From the NCBI GenBank assembly GCA_018714445.1, contig DVNK01000037.1, forward strand, positions 22,467 through 86,466: a stretch of DNA of 64,000 nt, given 5' to 3'. Positions 9,656 through 18,575 of the stretch are shown piece by piece. A model generated the notes under the pieces. That model did no database searches and was not told the origin of the DNA. It was given only the letters and a program-made list of their open reading frames with translations. The DNA comes from Candidatus Fimadaptatus faecigallinarum (lineage in GTDB: Bacteria; Bacillota; Clostridia; Christensenellales; Aristaeellaceae). The first letter of the stretch is position 1; every line of letters starts with the position of its first letter. The translations under genes and the position numbers were made by a program.

Positions 9656-10058
9656 CTACCTGCATTGGCCGTGCACATGCATAACAGCAAATACTACAGC
9701 CGCTGAACTTTAATACGACGTCGCCAGCCAACCGCCGCGTCACCCAAAGAACAACGCAGCCATGTGGGCCATGATTCTCTTAGCGTGCAGGCCATGCCAT
9801 GTCGTCGCAATCGCAATGCAGTCACAGCAAAGTTCTAATTATGCAACTGCGCCTGCCGCGCGTCATGTCGTCGTATGCGCCGCGCAATGCAAACGCACAA
9901 CGGATTGCGCCTACCGCGCACACCCGCGCCGAATGCACCACACATGCAAATGCGCCCGTCAAATTCCAACCGAGCCCAACTGCGCACTCTATTCATTGCC
10001 AGCGCGCCCAAACGCGCACGCTGAACGGCTCGTGTCACGCCGCCAGGCGCACCAATGC
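9656..10058. other. Intergenic, no gene seen
   Basis: Sequence between the 36-bp array and the terminator of the histidine kinase operon. I see no ribosome binding site with a credible ORF, and no clear repeat. Confidence 0.5.
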
Positions 10059-10098
10059 AAAAAGCCCCTGCGCCAGCGCAACCACGCCGGTCAGGGGC
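10059..10098 (-). terminator. Intrinsic terminator of the two-component operon
   Basis: Minus strand: GCCCCTG and CAGGGGC arms (10092-10098 / 10064-10070) followed by TTTTT, about 60 bp after the histidine kinase stop. Confidence 0.8.
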
Positions 10099-10159
10099 AA
10101 TCACATATGCAGTCCTATGCAGTCCGGTCATACTCAAGCTACGCCATGATGCGGATGCC

Positions 10160-11560
10160 TCATCTGGTACCGCCAGCCGGAGGCGCGCTTATGCGCGGCA
10201 GCGTCACCTGGAAACACGTGCCGTCCTGAGCGCTGCTGGTCGCTGAGATAGCGCCCTTGTGCAGGCGCGCTATGCCCTGAGCTATCGACAGCCCCAGCCC
10301 ATAACCCGATTTGCTGCCACTGCGCGCCGCGTCAGCCCGGTAGAACCGCTCGAACAGATGCTCCAGATTCTCGGGCGGTATCACCTCGCCGGTGTTGTGC
10401 ACCGCAAGTTGCGCCTTGTCCGCGCTGGCGCTCAGCGTCACGCGCACGCTGCCGCGCCGCCCCGCGTACTTGCACGCGTTGTCCAGCAGTATCGTCGTCA
10501 GCTGGCGCAGCTTCTGCTCGTCGCCACGCACGTACACGTCCGGCTCCACGCTGCTGTCCAGCAGCAGCCCCTGCTCAAACGCAACCGGCTCGTACGTCAG
10601 CAGGCTCGCCCATACCGCGTCTGTCAGGTTTACCTCGGTCAGCTCGGGCATCGGCGCGGTCTGACCGGCCTCGTCCAGCCGCGCCAGCGTCAGCAGATCT
10701 TCGACCAGGTTCTTCATGCGCACAGCCTCGTCGCCCGCGCTGTCCAGCCACTTGCGCTGCGAGGCTATCGTGTCGGCGCCGTGCCGGCGCAGTATGTCTA
10801 TATTGGCCAATATCACCGTCAGCGGCGTCTTGAGCTCGTGCGACGCGTCCGATATGAACCGCTTCTGCTGATTCCACGTGCGCTCTACCGGTCGCAGCGC
10901 CCAGTCCGCCAGGAACAGGCTTATGCCAAACAGCAGCACCAGCGCCCCCACGCCCGCCATCAGCGACGTCAGCACCAGATTGCCCATCGCCTGGCGCATG
11001 TTGTGGTCGCTGACCAGCGCGACCTTGATAAGCGGCGCGTCATCCGCCAGCCCGTCCAGCACGCTCTCCAGCGCGCTCGGATTGAGCCCGGCGGCGTCGG
11101 CACTGCGCTCGGGCAGTTCGGGAGTGCGCGCATCGCCCCGCACGCCGGCCGGTCCCTGCCTGAGCTGTGCCGGAGTGGTATGCTCGCACATGTAGTACAG
11201 CCCCAGCTCGCCCAGCCGCCCCTGACCCGACTCGCTGGCCAGCGCCGCGCTGACCGCTAAGCTGAGGTCGGCGTCGCTTATCTCGACTTCATCGGCCGTG
11301 GACAGCATCACGTTGCCCTGCGCGTCCAGCAGCAGCGTTATCGTCGTCATCAGATGATCGTCCTTGGCCTGGCGGCCGAACTGCTCCTTGGGCAGCTCCA
11401 CGCCGAAACCCTGTCCCAGCGCATGCGCCAGCGACATTTTGACCATGGACATCTGCTGAGTATACGTGCCTATCAGCAGCGCCGCAAACACTATCAGCAG
11501 CACCAGCGATATCAGCGACATCGTCATCAGCAGAAACTTCCGCTTAAGCGCCTTTAGCAT
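10160..11560 (-). CDS. Sensor histidine kinase, OmpR-partner type
   Basis: Membrane sensor that autophosphorylates and passes phosphate to the regulator encoded just upstream. The 466 residues comprise a first membrane segment (about 10-32), an extracytoplasmic sensor of ~170 residues, a second membrane segment (about 195-220), the H-box SDASHELKTPLTVI, an N-box LDNACKYA, and an ATPase tail with GYGLGLSIAQG. The start at 11560 overlaps the regulator gene by 17 bp and follows GGAGG six bases upstream. The signal is unknown; no transporter or peptidase neighbour hints at it. Confidence 0.93.
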   Translation of the reverse strand: MLKALKRKFLLMTMSLISLVLLIVFAALLIGTYTQQMSMVKMSLAHALGQGFGVELPKEQFGRQAKDDHLMTTITLLLDAQGNVMLSTADEVEISDADLSLAVSAALASESGQGRLGELGLYYMCEHTTPAQLRQGPAGVRGDARTPELPERSADAAGLNPSALESVLDGLADDAPLIKVALVSDHNMRQAMGNLVLTSLMAGVGALVLLFGISLFLADWALRPVERTWNQQKRFISDASHELKTPLTVILANIDILRRHGADTIASQRKWLDSAGDEAVRMKNLVEDLLTLARLDEAGQTAPMPELTEVNLTDAVWASLLTYEPVAFEQGLLLDSSVEPDVYVRGDEQKLRQLTTILLDNACKYAGRRGSVRVTLSASADKAQLAVHNTGEVIPPENLEHLFERFYRADAARSGSKSGYGLGLSIAQGIARLHKGAISATSSAQDGTCFQVTLPRISAPPAGGTR

Positions 11561-12230
11561 CGCCCGCCTCCAGCCTGTAACCCACCTTGCGCTTGGTGGC
11601 TATCGTCACCCGCGAGCCCAGATAAAAGAACTTCTTGCGCAGGAACGATATGTAAGCCTCAACATTGTTGTCCTCGGCGTCGCTGTCGGCGCCCCAGACC
11701 TTGACTATTATGTCCTCCTTGGGCACCAGCGCGTGCGGACTGGCCATGAGCAGCCGCAGCACCTCAAACTCCTTGAACCCCAGATGCACCGAGCGCGCGC
11801 CGCGCGTCAGATCGTATGTCGACAGATTGAGCGTCAGATCGTCAAACGTCATCTGCTCCAGCACCACATCGCCCTGCCGCCGCGACAGCGCGCGTATTCG
11901 CGCCAACAGCTCTTCCGGCGCGAACGGCTTGGTCATGTAGTCGTCGGCGCCCATGTCCAGTCCGCGCACCTTGTCGCCCAGCTCCGAGCGCGCCGTCAGC
12001 ATAAGTATTGGCACGGCGCACTTCTCGCGCCTGAGCTGACGCGCGACCTCCAGCCCGTCCATGCCGGGCAGCATCACGTCCAACACGACCACGTCGTACT
12101 GCCCGCTGAGCGCATAGCTGAGCCCATCGTCGCCGGTATATACCGCGTCGGTCTGATATCGGGCCTCGTTGAGTATCTGCACCAGCGCGTCGCTGAGCCG
12201 TACCTCGTCCTCCACCACCAGTATTCTCAT
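11544..12230 (-). CDS. Response regulator, OmpR/PhoB family
   Basis: DNA-binding partner of the kinase encoded downstream. The 228-residue protein has a receiver domain (RILVVEDE, phospho-acceptor Asp in VVVLDVMLPGMDG, conserved Lys in TKPF) and a C-terminal winged-helix domain ending VGYRLEAG. I chose the ATG at 12230 because the receiver domain begins at the next residue. A GGGGG run lies seven bases upstream, a weak ribosome site. Upstream lies the hairpin of the dispersed element (12300-12327), which on this strand would end any transcript coming from the element before this gene. Confidence 0.94.
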   Translation of the reverse strand: MRILVVEDEVRLSDALVQILNEARYQTDAVYTGDDGLSYALSGQYDVVVLDVMLPGMDGLEVARQLRREKCAVPILMLTARSELGDKVRGLDMGADDYMTKPFAPEELLARIRALSRRQGDVVLEQMTFDDLTLNLSTYDLTRGARSVHLGFKEFEVLRLLMASPHALVPKEDIIVKVWGADSDAEDNNVEAYISFLRKKFFYLGSRVTIATKRKVGYRLEAGDAKGA

Positions 12231-12299
12231 GTCCACGCCCCCATGCCGCGCGCACTTGCACGCTTGTCCGCTTACATTATATGCCGTCACGCTTAAAAT

Positions 12300-12545
12300 A
12301 GCCTTAAAGCCCATCGGCCTTAAGGCTCAGACCGTTGACAAAGTCCCAGCAGCTGGACAGAACGCATCGACTTAAGTCTTTTCTGAAATAGCGCATTGAC
12401 GATGCTTCAAAACGTGCTTTTTATAACAGGCATTATGGCATGATTTGCAGATACCCTTTGCCGTTATTGCAAATTTAGCCAGGCTGGCAGTATGCGTAAT
12501 ACTTTGTCAGTGAACTGAACCTTAAAGCCCCTAGGCCCTAAGGCT
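12300..12545 (-). repeat. Dispersed hairpin-flanked element, copy 2
   Basis: Core 12335-12509 (175 bp) is the inverted counterpart of 5498-5667. Intact terminal inverted repeats TGACAAAGT / ACTTTGTCA bound it (12336-12344 and 12501-12509). It is flanked on both sides by a direct duplication of a 28-bp hairpin (12300-12327 and 12518-12545; 24 of 28 positions alike) built on AGCCTTAA...TTAAGGCT. The hairpin at the response-regulator side has a 12-bp stem with one G-U pair followed by ATTTT, a probable intrinsic terminator on the minus strand. These hairpins are unrelated in sequence to those around copy 1. Confidence 0.87.
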
Positions 12546-12882
12546 AATCAACTCAGTTGTCCGTTTCAGCTCCCGCAGGCATGCGATGTGCGTATGCGCA
12601 ATTACATGAATATACACGCCTTCGCCCTCAACCGCTTGCCGCTAGCGGGCATCGTAATAATATGCAAGCCACAGTCTGGCGCGCGACATGCGCTCGCACA
12701 ATCCAAACAGCGCTGCATGCTCTCGCCTTGGCGCAGTTCGCCGCTGACGCGCAATATCATAATATGCGTGTCACAGTCCTGCGCAATTCGCCGCAAGCGC
12801 GCAGCCTCAAAGCCGCATGCCGCCGCCTGCCACCGCACCATACGGCTTCAGCGGCTCTCGCGCCGCACCGCCCGTATGCTAT
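12546..12882. other. Intergenic, degenerate duplication
   Basis: No gene seen. Two stretches about 115 bp apart (near 12648 and 12760) share words such as AATATG...CACAGTC, so this may be a decayed two-copy tandem duplication like the arrays elsewhere. Confidence 0.4.
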
Positions 12883-13449
12883 TTACCTGCCCGCCACCAG
12901 TCCCGCCAGCACGTGCAGATCAGCCTCGAACACGGCGCGCAGCGCAGGATTGTATATCATCGAGGCCGGATGGTACATCGGGAATATGCGCATGCCGTCG
13001 CGCTCGATCAGCCGTCCATGCGCCTCGCCCACCGTCAGCTCGCGCCCCGCAAGCGCCTTGAGCGGCACGTTGCCCAGCGTTGCTATCAGCCGCGGCCGCA
13101 CCAGCGCAATCTCCCGCAGTAGCCAGGGCTTGAACAGCCCCACCTCCTCTGCAGTTGGCGGACGATTGACCACGCGCCCCGCCGCGCTCACCTTGACCGG
13201 CCTAAACTTGACCGTATTGGCTATGTATATCTGCTCGCGCGTCAGCCCGCACTTGGCCAGCATCTCGTCCAGGTTGTGCCCGGCCTTGCCCACGAACGGC
13301 CGCCCGGCCAGCGCCTCCTGCTCGCCCGGCGCCTCGCCTATCAGCATCAGTTCCGCGTCGCGCGGCCCCTCGCCGAACACCAGCACCTTGTTCTCGCCCC
13401 TGTAAAGCTCGTCCACAAACGCGCGCAGTTCCGCGCGGTAGTCCTCCAT
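12883..13449 (-). CDS. Uracil-DNA glycosylase family protein without Fe-S ligands
   Basis: The 188-residue protein has UDG-superfamily motif A GEAPGEQE and motif B HPAS, and the GRPFVGKAGHNLDEML segment of family-4 enzymes. It lacks the N-terminal CxxC pair and the later cysteines that bind the 4Fe-4S cluster in family 4, and it has VKFRP where the paralogue at 14158 has VKCRP. It may be a cluster-less uracil glycosylase or a related nucleic-acid hydrolase. I chose ATG 13449 (GGAGG at 13458-13462, eight bases upstream); ATG 13455 lies too close to the box. Confidence 0.82.
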   Translation of the reverse strand: MEDYRAELRAFVDELYRGENKVLVFGEGPRDAELMLIGEAPGEQEALAGRPFVGKAGHNLDEMLAKCGLTREQIYIANTVKFRPVKVSAAGRVVNRPPTAEEVGLFKPWLLREIALVRPRLIATLGNVPLKALAGRELTVGEAHGRLIERDGMRIFPMYHPASMIYNPALRAVFEADLHVLAGLVAGR

Positions 13450-13462
13450 TGTCATCGCCTCC

Positions 13463-14157
13463 GGTATGTTTATGTTGCCCCGCGCGCGCCGTGCACATGC
13501 GCCCGCGAGTCGCTCTTCGCCTGCACAGTTAACAGCCCCGGCTTAGAGCAAATCTGCCGCGTCCACGCTGCCAGTTATGGGGCTGTGCCGGCCCCGGCGC
13601 CTGCATCGTGCCGACCCCTTGGCCTGCGCGGGGCTTATCGGGTGCGCCGCCGATGCGAATCGCCGCTTAAAGGCTGTCCGGCGGCGTTGACACATGCGCG
13701 CCGGGTTCAACTCGATGTCTCGCCGCGCGAACCGGCCTTGCGGCTCGTCCGAACCTACGTCTTGCCGCGCTGACGCTCCTGCGGCTCGTCCGAACCGATG
13801 TCCTGCCGCGCGGACAGCCGCATCAAGGACGGCCACTATCGTCGCTCATGCAAACCACAATGCACCTGCCAACTCGCTTGTAAGCTAATCCGCTCGCTAT
13901 GTAAGGCTTTAGCCCGACCGCACCGACTGCCCCTGCGTCTCGCCCGAACCTACGTCACGCCGCGCTGACAGCCGCATCAAGGACGACCACTATCGTCGCT
14001 CATGCAAACCGCAATGCACCTGCCAACTCGCTTGTAAGCTAATCCGCTCGCTATGTAAGGCTTGTCCGACCGCACCTAATGCCGCGTGCCTCGTCCGAGC
14101 CCACGTCGCGCCGCGCTGACAGTCCTTGCGCCTCACCTAAACCCACGTCCCGCCGCG
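13463..14157. repeat. Intergenic tandem duplication, ~152-bp unit
   Basis: The stretch from about 13810 to 14070 holds two copies, about 152 bp apart, of a unit with the words CATCAAGGACG, CACTATCGTCGCTCATGC and GTAAGCTAATCCGCTC. Shorter, poorer copies of its GCCGCGCTGAC part flank both sides. No gene is seen between the two UDG-like genes. Confidence 0.8.
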
Positions 14158-14739
14158 CTAAACGTCCTGCGCCTCGCCCAGCTCGATGCCCAGCTCCAAC
14201 GCCCGCGCGCGCAGGCCCTTAAAGTCCTCCCACGCCGCGCGCTTGAGCGACGCGTCCCGCAGCAGCGCCGACGGGTGATACGTCACCAGCAGCTCCACGC
14301 CGTCCTTCTCATACCAGCGGCCCCTATCGCGCGTTATGCGTATGTCAGGGCCTATCGCGTTGCGCGCAGCCGTCGCGCCCAGCAGCACTATTATGCGCGG
14401 TCTGACCAGCGCCACCTGCGCCCGCAGGTATGGCAGACACGCCTCGGCCTCATCGCGCTCGGGCTGACGGTTGCGCGGCGGACGGCACTTGACCACGTTG
14501 GCTATGTATACTTCGCCACGCTCAAGTCCTACCGCCGCAAGCATCCTGTCCAGCAGCTGACCCGCCGGCCCCACGAACGGCCTGCCGCTCAGGTCCTCCT
14601 GCTCGCCCGGGCCTTCGCCTATCAGCATTATGTCGGCATCGCGCCTGCCCTCGCCCGGCACGGCATTGTGCCTGCCCTTGCACAGCCTGCACGCCTCGCA
14701 TCCGTTCACAGCGCGCTCTATCTCATCCCATTCAAGCAC
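14158..14739 (-). CDS. Type-4 uracil-DNA glycosylase (4Fe-4S)
   Basis: Removes uracil from DNA in base-excision repair. The 193-residue protein shows the family-4 layout: N-terminal CEACRLC, motif A GEGPGEQE, later cysteines in VVKCRPPRNR and EACLPYL completing the four cluster ligands, and motif B HPSA. The start is GTG at 14739, directly after the stop of tag, with GGGGAGAG placed inside the end of tag. The two repair genes are therefore translationally linked. Confidence 0.9.
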   Translation of the reverse strand: MLEWDEIERAVNGCEACRLCKGRHNAVPGEGRRDADIMLIGEGPGEQEDLSGRPFVGPAGQLLDRMLAAVGLERGEVYIANVVKCRPPRNRQPERDEAEACLPYLRAQVALVRPRIIVLLGATAARNAIGPDIRITRDRGRWYEKDGVELLVTYHPSALLRDASLKRAAWEDFKGLRARALELGIELGEAQDV

Positions 14740-15309
14740 CTATTCATCTCTCCCCTGAAGCGCCCGCCCTGCCAGAAAGCACCCCGCCTCATGCTCGTTT
14801 ATAAGCCCGGCCGCCTGCATGAACGAGTGCATTATCTTATCGCCCACAAACGTAAACCCGCGCGCCTTGAGCGCCGCGCTGAGCCGGTGCGCCTCGGGCG
14901 ACGTCGCGCGCGCACAGCCGCGCTCGGGCGTCGCGCACTCAGCGGGCGCAAAGCTCCACACCAGCGCGTCAAAACTGCCGCACTCCCGCTGCACCGCGCA
15001 CACCGCGCGCGCATTGCCTATCGCCGAGATCAGCTTGCGCCGGTTGCGCACTATGCCTGAATCGCTCAGCAGCCGCTCCAGCTCGCGCTCGCCGTATTCC
15101 GCCACGCGCGCCGGCTCAAACCCCTCGAACGCGCGCCGGAAAGCCTCGCGCTTTTTGAGCACCGTCAGCCAGCTCAGACCCGCCTGCATGCCCTCCAGCA
15201 CCAGCAGCTCGTAAAGCGCCCGGTCGCCATGCAGCGGCCGGCCCCATTCCCGGTCATGGTAGGATATGTACGCCGGATCCTGCGTGCACCATGAGCACCG
15301 CTCGCACAT
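14740..15309 (-). CDS. tag: DNA-3-methyladenine glycosylase I
   Basis: Excises 3-methyladenine from alkylated DNA. The 189-residue protein has the Tag signature: N-terminal CSWC with YHDREWG, LVLEGMQAGLSWLTVLKKREAFRRAF, and a C-terminal EHEAGC. The N-terminal Cys/His and C-terminal His/Cys are the zinc-snap ligands of the family. The start ATG at 15309 has AGGAGG seven bases upstream. It lies 15 bp after the permease gene and abuts the UDG gene, so the three probably share a transcript. Confidence 0.95.
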   Translation of the reverse strand: MCERCSWCTQDPAYISYHDREWGRPLHGDRALYELLVLEGMQAGLSWLTVLKKREAFRRAFEGFEPARVAEYGERELERLLSDSGIVRNRRKLISAIGNARAVCAVQRECGSFDALVWSFAPAECATPERGCARATSPEAHRLSAALKARGFTFVGDKIMHSFMQAAGLINEHEAGCFLAGRALQGRDE

Positions 15310-15324
15310 GCATAGTCCTCCTGT

Positions 15325-16797
15325 CTATGGTTGCCTGTCGCCGTTCTGCGCGCCGCGGCGGGTTATCCTGACCTCGCCGGTCAGCACGCCGCTGCGCTCG
15401 CCGTCGCCGTCCATGCGCGCGGTTATGTCCACGTACTCAGGCGTCTGCACCTCGCGCGCGCCGCCCGGCGCAGATCCGGCCGTCTGTGAAGCGTGCGCCT
15501 CGCGCGTTATGACGAGCGCCCGCGCCAGCGCGTACAGCATCGACGCCGTGGGTATGCTGAGCAGCAGCCCCATCAGCCCGAACAGCGTGCCGCCCACCGT
15601 CGCCGCCGCCAGCACCCATATTCCCGGCAGCCGTATCGCGTTGCCCATCACGCGCGGGTATATCAGATTGCCCTCGAGCTGTTGCAGCACCGTTATGTAC
15701 ACGATAAACCATATCCCGGTGAATATGTCGGCCTGTACCGCGATAAGTATCGCGTTGACGACCACCATAATGAATATGCCAAATATCGGTATCAGCGCTC
15801 CTATGCCCATCAGCACGCCCGCAAACACCGGCGACGGAAAGCCGAATATCGCCATGCCCAGCGCCGTCAACGTGCCCAATATGCACGCCTCGGTCAGCGT
15901 GCCGGTCAGATAGCCCCGGAACGTCGTCTGCGCCAGCGAGCACAGGTTTATGACCCGCTCGGCCCAGTCGCGCTTGAGCACCGCGCAGCACAGCCGCCGC
16001 CCCTGACGCACTATGCGCTCCTTGCCAAACAGCATGTATACGCTCAGCACAAACCCTATGAATATCTCCAACAACCTGCTGGTTATGTCGCGCGTCGTCG
16101 ACACCAGCTGCGGTATCGACGAGGTCGTCCACTCTATCACGTTGAGCGCTATCGAGTTCCAGTCGAACTCGAGATAGTTCAATAGCTCCTGGTCCAGGTC
16201 GTAGCGCTCGACCAGGCCGCGCGCAGTGTTGTACAGCTGCGAGCCCAACAGCGGCAACATGCTGGTCAGCGACTCCAGCGCCATGCTCAACTGCGGAAAC
16301 ACCACAAACAGCAGCGTAAGCACAAACGCCCACAGCAGCAGATAGCACAGCAGCACGCTCAGCCCTCGCCGTATCGATACCTTGCGTATCCAGAAAAACA
16401 CCTGCGTCTCAAACAGCTGCATCGGTATATTCAGTATAAACGCCAGCACCATGCCTATGAACACCGGCGTGAGCGCATCCGCTACCGTGCCGCACGCACC
16501 CGCTACGTCGCCAAAGTTCTCCAGCAGCACGTATAGCGCTATGCCAAACGTCAAAGTCGGCGCTACCCGCCAGAAAAACCTAACTCCGCCCGCATCCCGC
16601 GCCGAGCGCGCCAGCGGCCGCGAAAACACTGACCGCGCCAGCCTGTCCGGCGTGAGCCGCTCGTCTGCGCCGACCGCCGCATGCTGCCGCGACGGCCCGG
16701 ATGCATCCGCGCCGCGCGTTGACTGTGTATCGCGCCCCGATTCCGCGGCCATACCCGCCGTCCGTGCGGCTGTGCCCGGCCTGTTACGCTTGCCCAT
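15325..16797 (-). CDS. AI-2E family permease
   Basis: Polytopic membrane protein of the AI-2E/YdiK-PerM family, whose members have been linked to autoinducer export, Na+/H+ exchange or unknown substrates. The 490-residue protein has a polar N-terminal tail of about 75 residues, then ~8 membrane segments. Family-typical stretches are GMVLAFILNIPM, the large central loop, and GIGALIPIFG with LEGNLIYPRVMG toward the C-terminus. Start at 16797 follows GGAGG by seven bases. It heads an operon with tag and the uracil-DNA glycosylase, a link with no obvious functional reason. Confidence 0.9.
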   Translation of the reverse strand: MGKRNRPGTAARTAGMAAESGRDTQSTRGADASGPSRQHAAVGADERLTPDRLARSVFSRPLARSARDAGGVRFFWRVAPTLTFGIALYVLLENFGDVAGACGTVADALTPVFIGMVLAFILNIPMQLFETQVFFWIRKVSIRRGLSVLLCYLLLWAFVLTLLFVVFPQLSMALESLTSMLPLLGSQLYNTARGLVERYDLDQELLNYLEFDWNSIALNVIEWTTSSIPQLVSTTRDITSRLLEIFIGFVLSVYMLFGKERIVRQGRRLCCAVLKRDWAERVINLCSLAQTTFRGYLTGTLTEACILGTLTALGMAIFGFPSPVFAGVLMGIGALIPIFGIFIMVVVNAILIAVQADIFTGIWFIVYITVLQQLEGNLIYPRVMGNAIRLPGIWVLAAATVGGTLFGLMGLLLSIPTASMLYALARALVITREAHASQTAGSAPGGAREVQTPEYVDITARMDGDGERSGVLTGEVRITRRGAQNGDRQP

Positions 16798-16830
16798 ATA
16801 TGCACCTCCAGGGTTGTCCGCCCGCGCACT

Positions 16831-16859
16831 ATTATACCATGAACCGGCCCATCTGCAAA
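16831..16859 (-). promoter_or_regulatory. Sigma-A promoter of the permease-tag-udg operon
   Basis: Minus strand TTTGCA (16854-16859), 17-bp spacer, TATAAT (16831-16836), about 34 bp upstream of the permease start. Confidence 0.65.
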
Positions 16860-16868
16860 GCCCGATGC

Positions 16869-16911
16869 AAAAAGCGCGCCGGTGGGCATTAGCCCGCGCC
16901 CGGCGCGCTGC
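16869..16911 (-). terminator. Intrinsic terminator upstream of the permease operon
   Basis: Minus strand: AGCGCGCCGG and CCGGCGCGCT arms with TTTTT after the second arm. It would end transcripts of the gene at 17087, before the permease promoter. Confidence 0.8.
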
Positions 16912-17086
16912 ATAGTAACAATATGTTATTTTGCCAGTCAAATGCGCAATCGCGGCACGCGGCCGCCTTGGACCGGCTCCGCCAGGCGCGCACTCGCCGG
17001 CCTGCGCCAACAGGCCGAATACGCCCGCAACGCGGACTGCCGCATTGCGCTGCCGCCGGCGCCCTGAATCGGCTATCGCCGGCGCA

Positions 17087-17941
17087 TCACTCAGGCATGA
17101 CCGCCGACTCGGCGCGCGCAGGACTGCTGCGTCCCTCCAGATCGGGTTGACGGCGCTCTATCGCGGCCAGACCTATCTCAACATCCTCAGCTATCTCCTC
17201 GGGCGTGAGGCAACCGACCGTCACCATGTCGCACGGCCTTATCGTCGCAAACGAGAACGTTATGCCCACAAACGGACTGCACCGGCCCGCCGCCATGGGC
17301 TTGATCGTCATGACCGGCTTTTTGGCGTTCCAGATCACCTTGTTTACGTACTCGATCTCGACCTGCATCAAAAAGCCCATGCAGTTGTAGAGCTGTATGT
17401 AGGTCTGCACGTCGTACTCGTTGAGATCCGAATACACGATCAGCTCGGGCATGTGCGCCGACAGGCCGGGAATCATGCCGGCATCGCGTATCATAGCGGT
17501 GTAGTCGGGCAGGCGCACGATCTGGCGCAGGTTCTTATTGACCAACTGCTCGGCCGACGTATGGTGCAGCAGACAAAACCGCGCGCCCAACGCCGCCGAA
17601 CGCTTTATGACCGCCTCGGCCTCGGCGCGACCCGCGGCGGTGTCGTCTACGTTGATTATGGGCGTGTCGATCAGCGTCATGCCGTGGCCCAGCTTGTCTT
17701 CGGCGTCGTGTATGCCGTCGACGAGCACCGGGTTATCGGTAAACGGGGCCATGCAAGCGTCTATGCCCCGGCTCAGGAATGCCTGCGCAAGTTCGGATAT
17801 CGACTCACGGTTGCGGTTGCGGCGGTTGATGAGGCAATCGGCTGCGCTGCTGGTGTGGGAATAACCCAGTATCCAGTTGCTGCCCATCAGCATGCGCGGC
17901 AGCGATACGCCGGCTACCTCGGTGCGCGGAAACATCTGCAT
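17087..17941 (-). CDS. Aldo/keto reductase-like TIM-barrel protein
   Basis: Protein of 284 residues with a probable (beta/alpha)8 fold. The N-terminal VSLPRMLMGSNWILG and the late MTIKPMAAGR and GCLTPEEIAEDVEIG stretches resemble aldo/keto reductase strands. The classical catalytic Asp-Tyr-Lys-His tetrad is not evident, so an oxidoreductase role is not assured. Start ATG 17941 follows GGAGG by seven bases. It stands alone on the minus strand, with its own downstream terminator (16869) and an intergenic tandem array upstream. Confidence 0.6.
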   Translation of the reverse strand: MQMFPRTEVAGVSLPRMLMGSNWILGYSHTSSAADCLINRRNRNRESISELAQAFLSRGIDACMAPFTDNPVLVDGIHDAEDKLGHGMTLIDTPIINVDDTAAGRAEAEAVIKRSAALGARFCLLHHTSAEQLVNKNLRQIVRLPDYTAMIRDAGMIPGLSAHMPELIVYSDLNEYDVQTYIQLYNCMGFLMQVEIEYVNKVIWNAKKPVMTIKPMAAGRCSPFVGITFSFATIRPCDMVTVGCLTPEEIAEDVEIGLAAIERRQPDLEGRSSPARAESAVMPE

Positions 17942-18110
17942 AGCTATACCTCCGTCCATTGTGTTTTCACGGATAAGATTGCATGTCCGGGCACCGCTGT
18001 CAATACCCGCGCCGCTCCAAAACCTGCGCTGGCCGTCCGCCGCATGCGCTGACTGCCGCAGCGCGGTCCGCCCAAGCGGCCGGTCGGCGGAGCGCGTCAT
18101 GGAGTGGGCG

Positions 18111-18455
18111 TTGTGCGGCGGTGTGGTTGCCTGTGCTATTGCTTGGCCAGCAATGTTTTGGGCTGGGCGTCGTGCGACGATTCGGTTGTCTGCGCTATTG
18201 CTTGGCCGCTCACGTTTGGGGTTGAGCGTTGTGCGGCAGTACGACTGTCTGCGCTACCGCTTGGCCGCTCACGTTTTGGGGCTGGGCGTATGCGACGATA
18301 CGGTTGCCTGCGCTATTGCTTGGCCGCTCACGTTTTGTGCTGAGCGTCGTGCGACGACACGGTTGCCCGCGCCACTATCTTGGCCGCATACGTTTGAGGC
18401 TGGGCGTTGTTCCGCGATTCAGTTGCCCGCGCGGATACGTGGCTGCATGCGCTTA
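18111..18455. repeat. ~60-bp intergenic tandem array
   Basis: About 5.5 imperfect copies of a 58-60 bp unit sharing words such as GCTATTGCTTGGCCGCTCACG. The flanks 17942-18110 and 18456-18575 hold no gene that I can support. Confidence 0.88.
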
Positions 18456-18575
18456 GTCAAACTGTTTATGCGCATTCCACACCCGCGCGCCACAGTTTGA
18501 CCTCATGCCCGGCATGCCCGCTGTTCCTGCTCAATGCGCCCGCACGGCATTCCGGCTTTCCAATGCGCCGCCATG

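Noticed and set aside
8880..9743. Long open frames on both strands through the 36-bp array, with 12-residue periodic proteins
   Set aside because: They stay open only because the unit is a multiple of three and lacks stops. There is no ribosome site, an irregular copy shifts the register, and frames on both strands are equally open.
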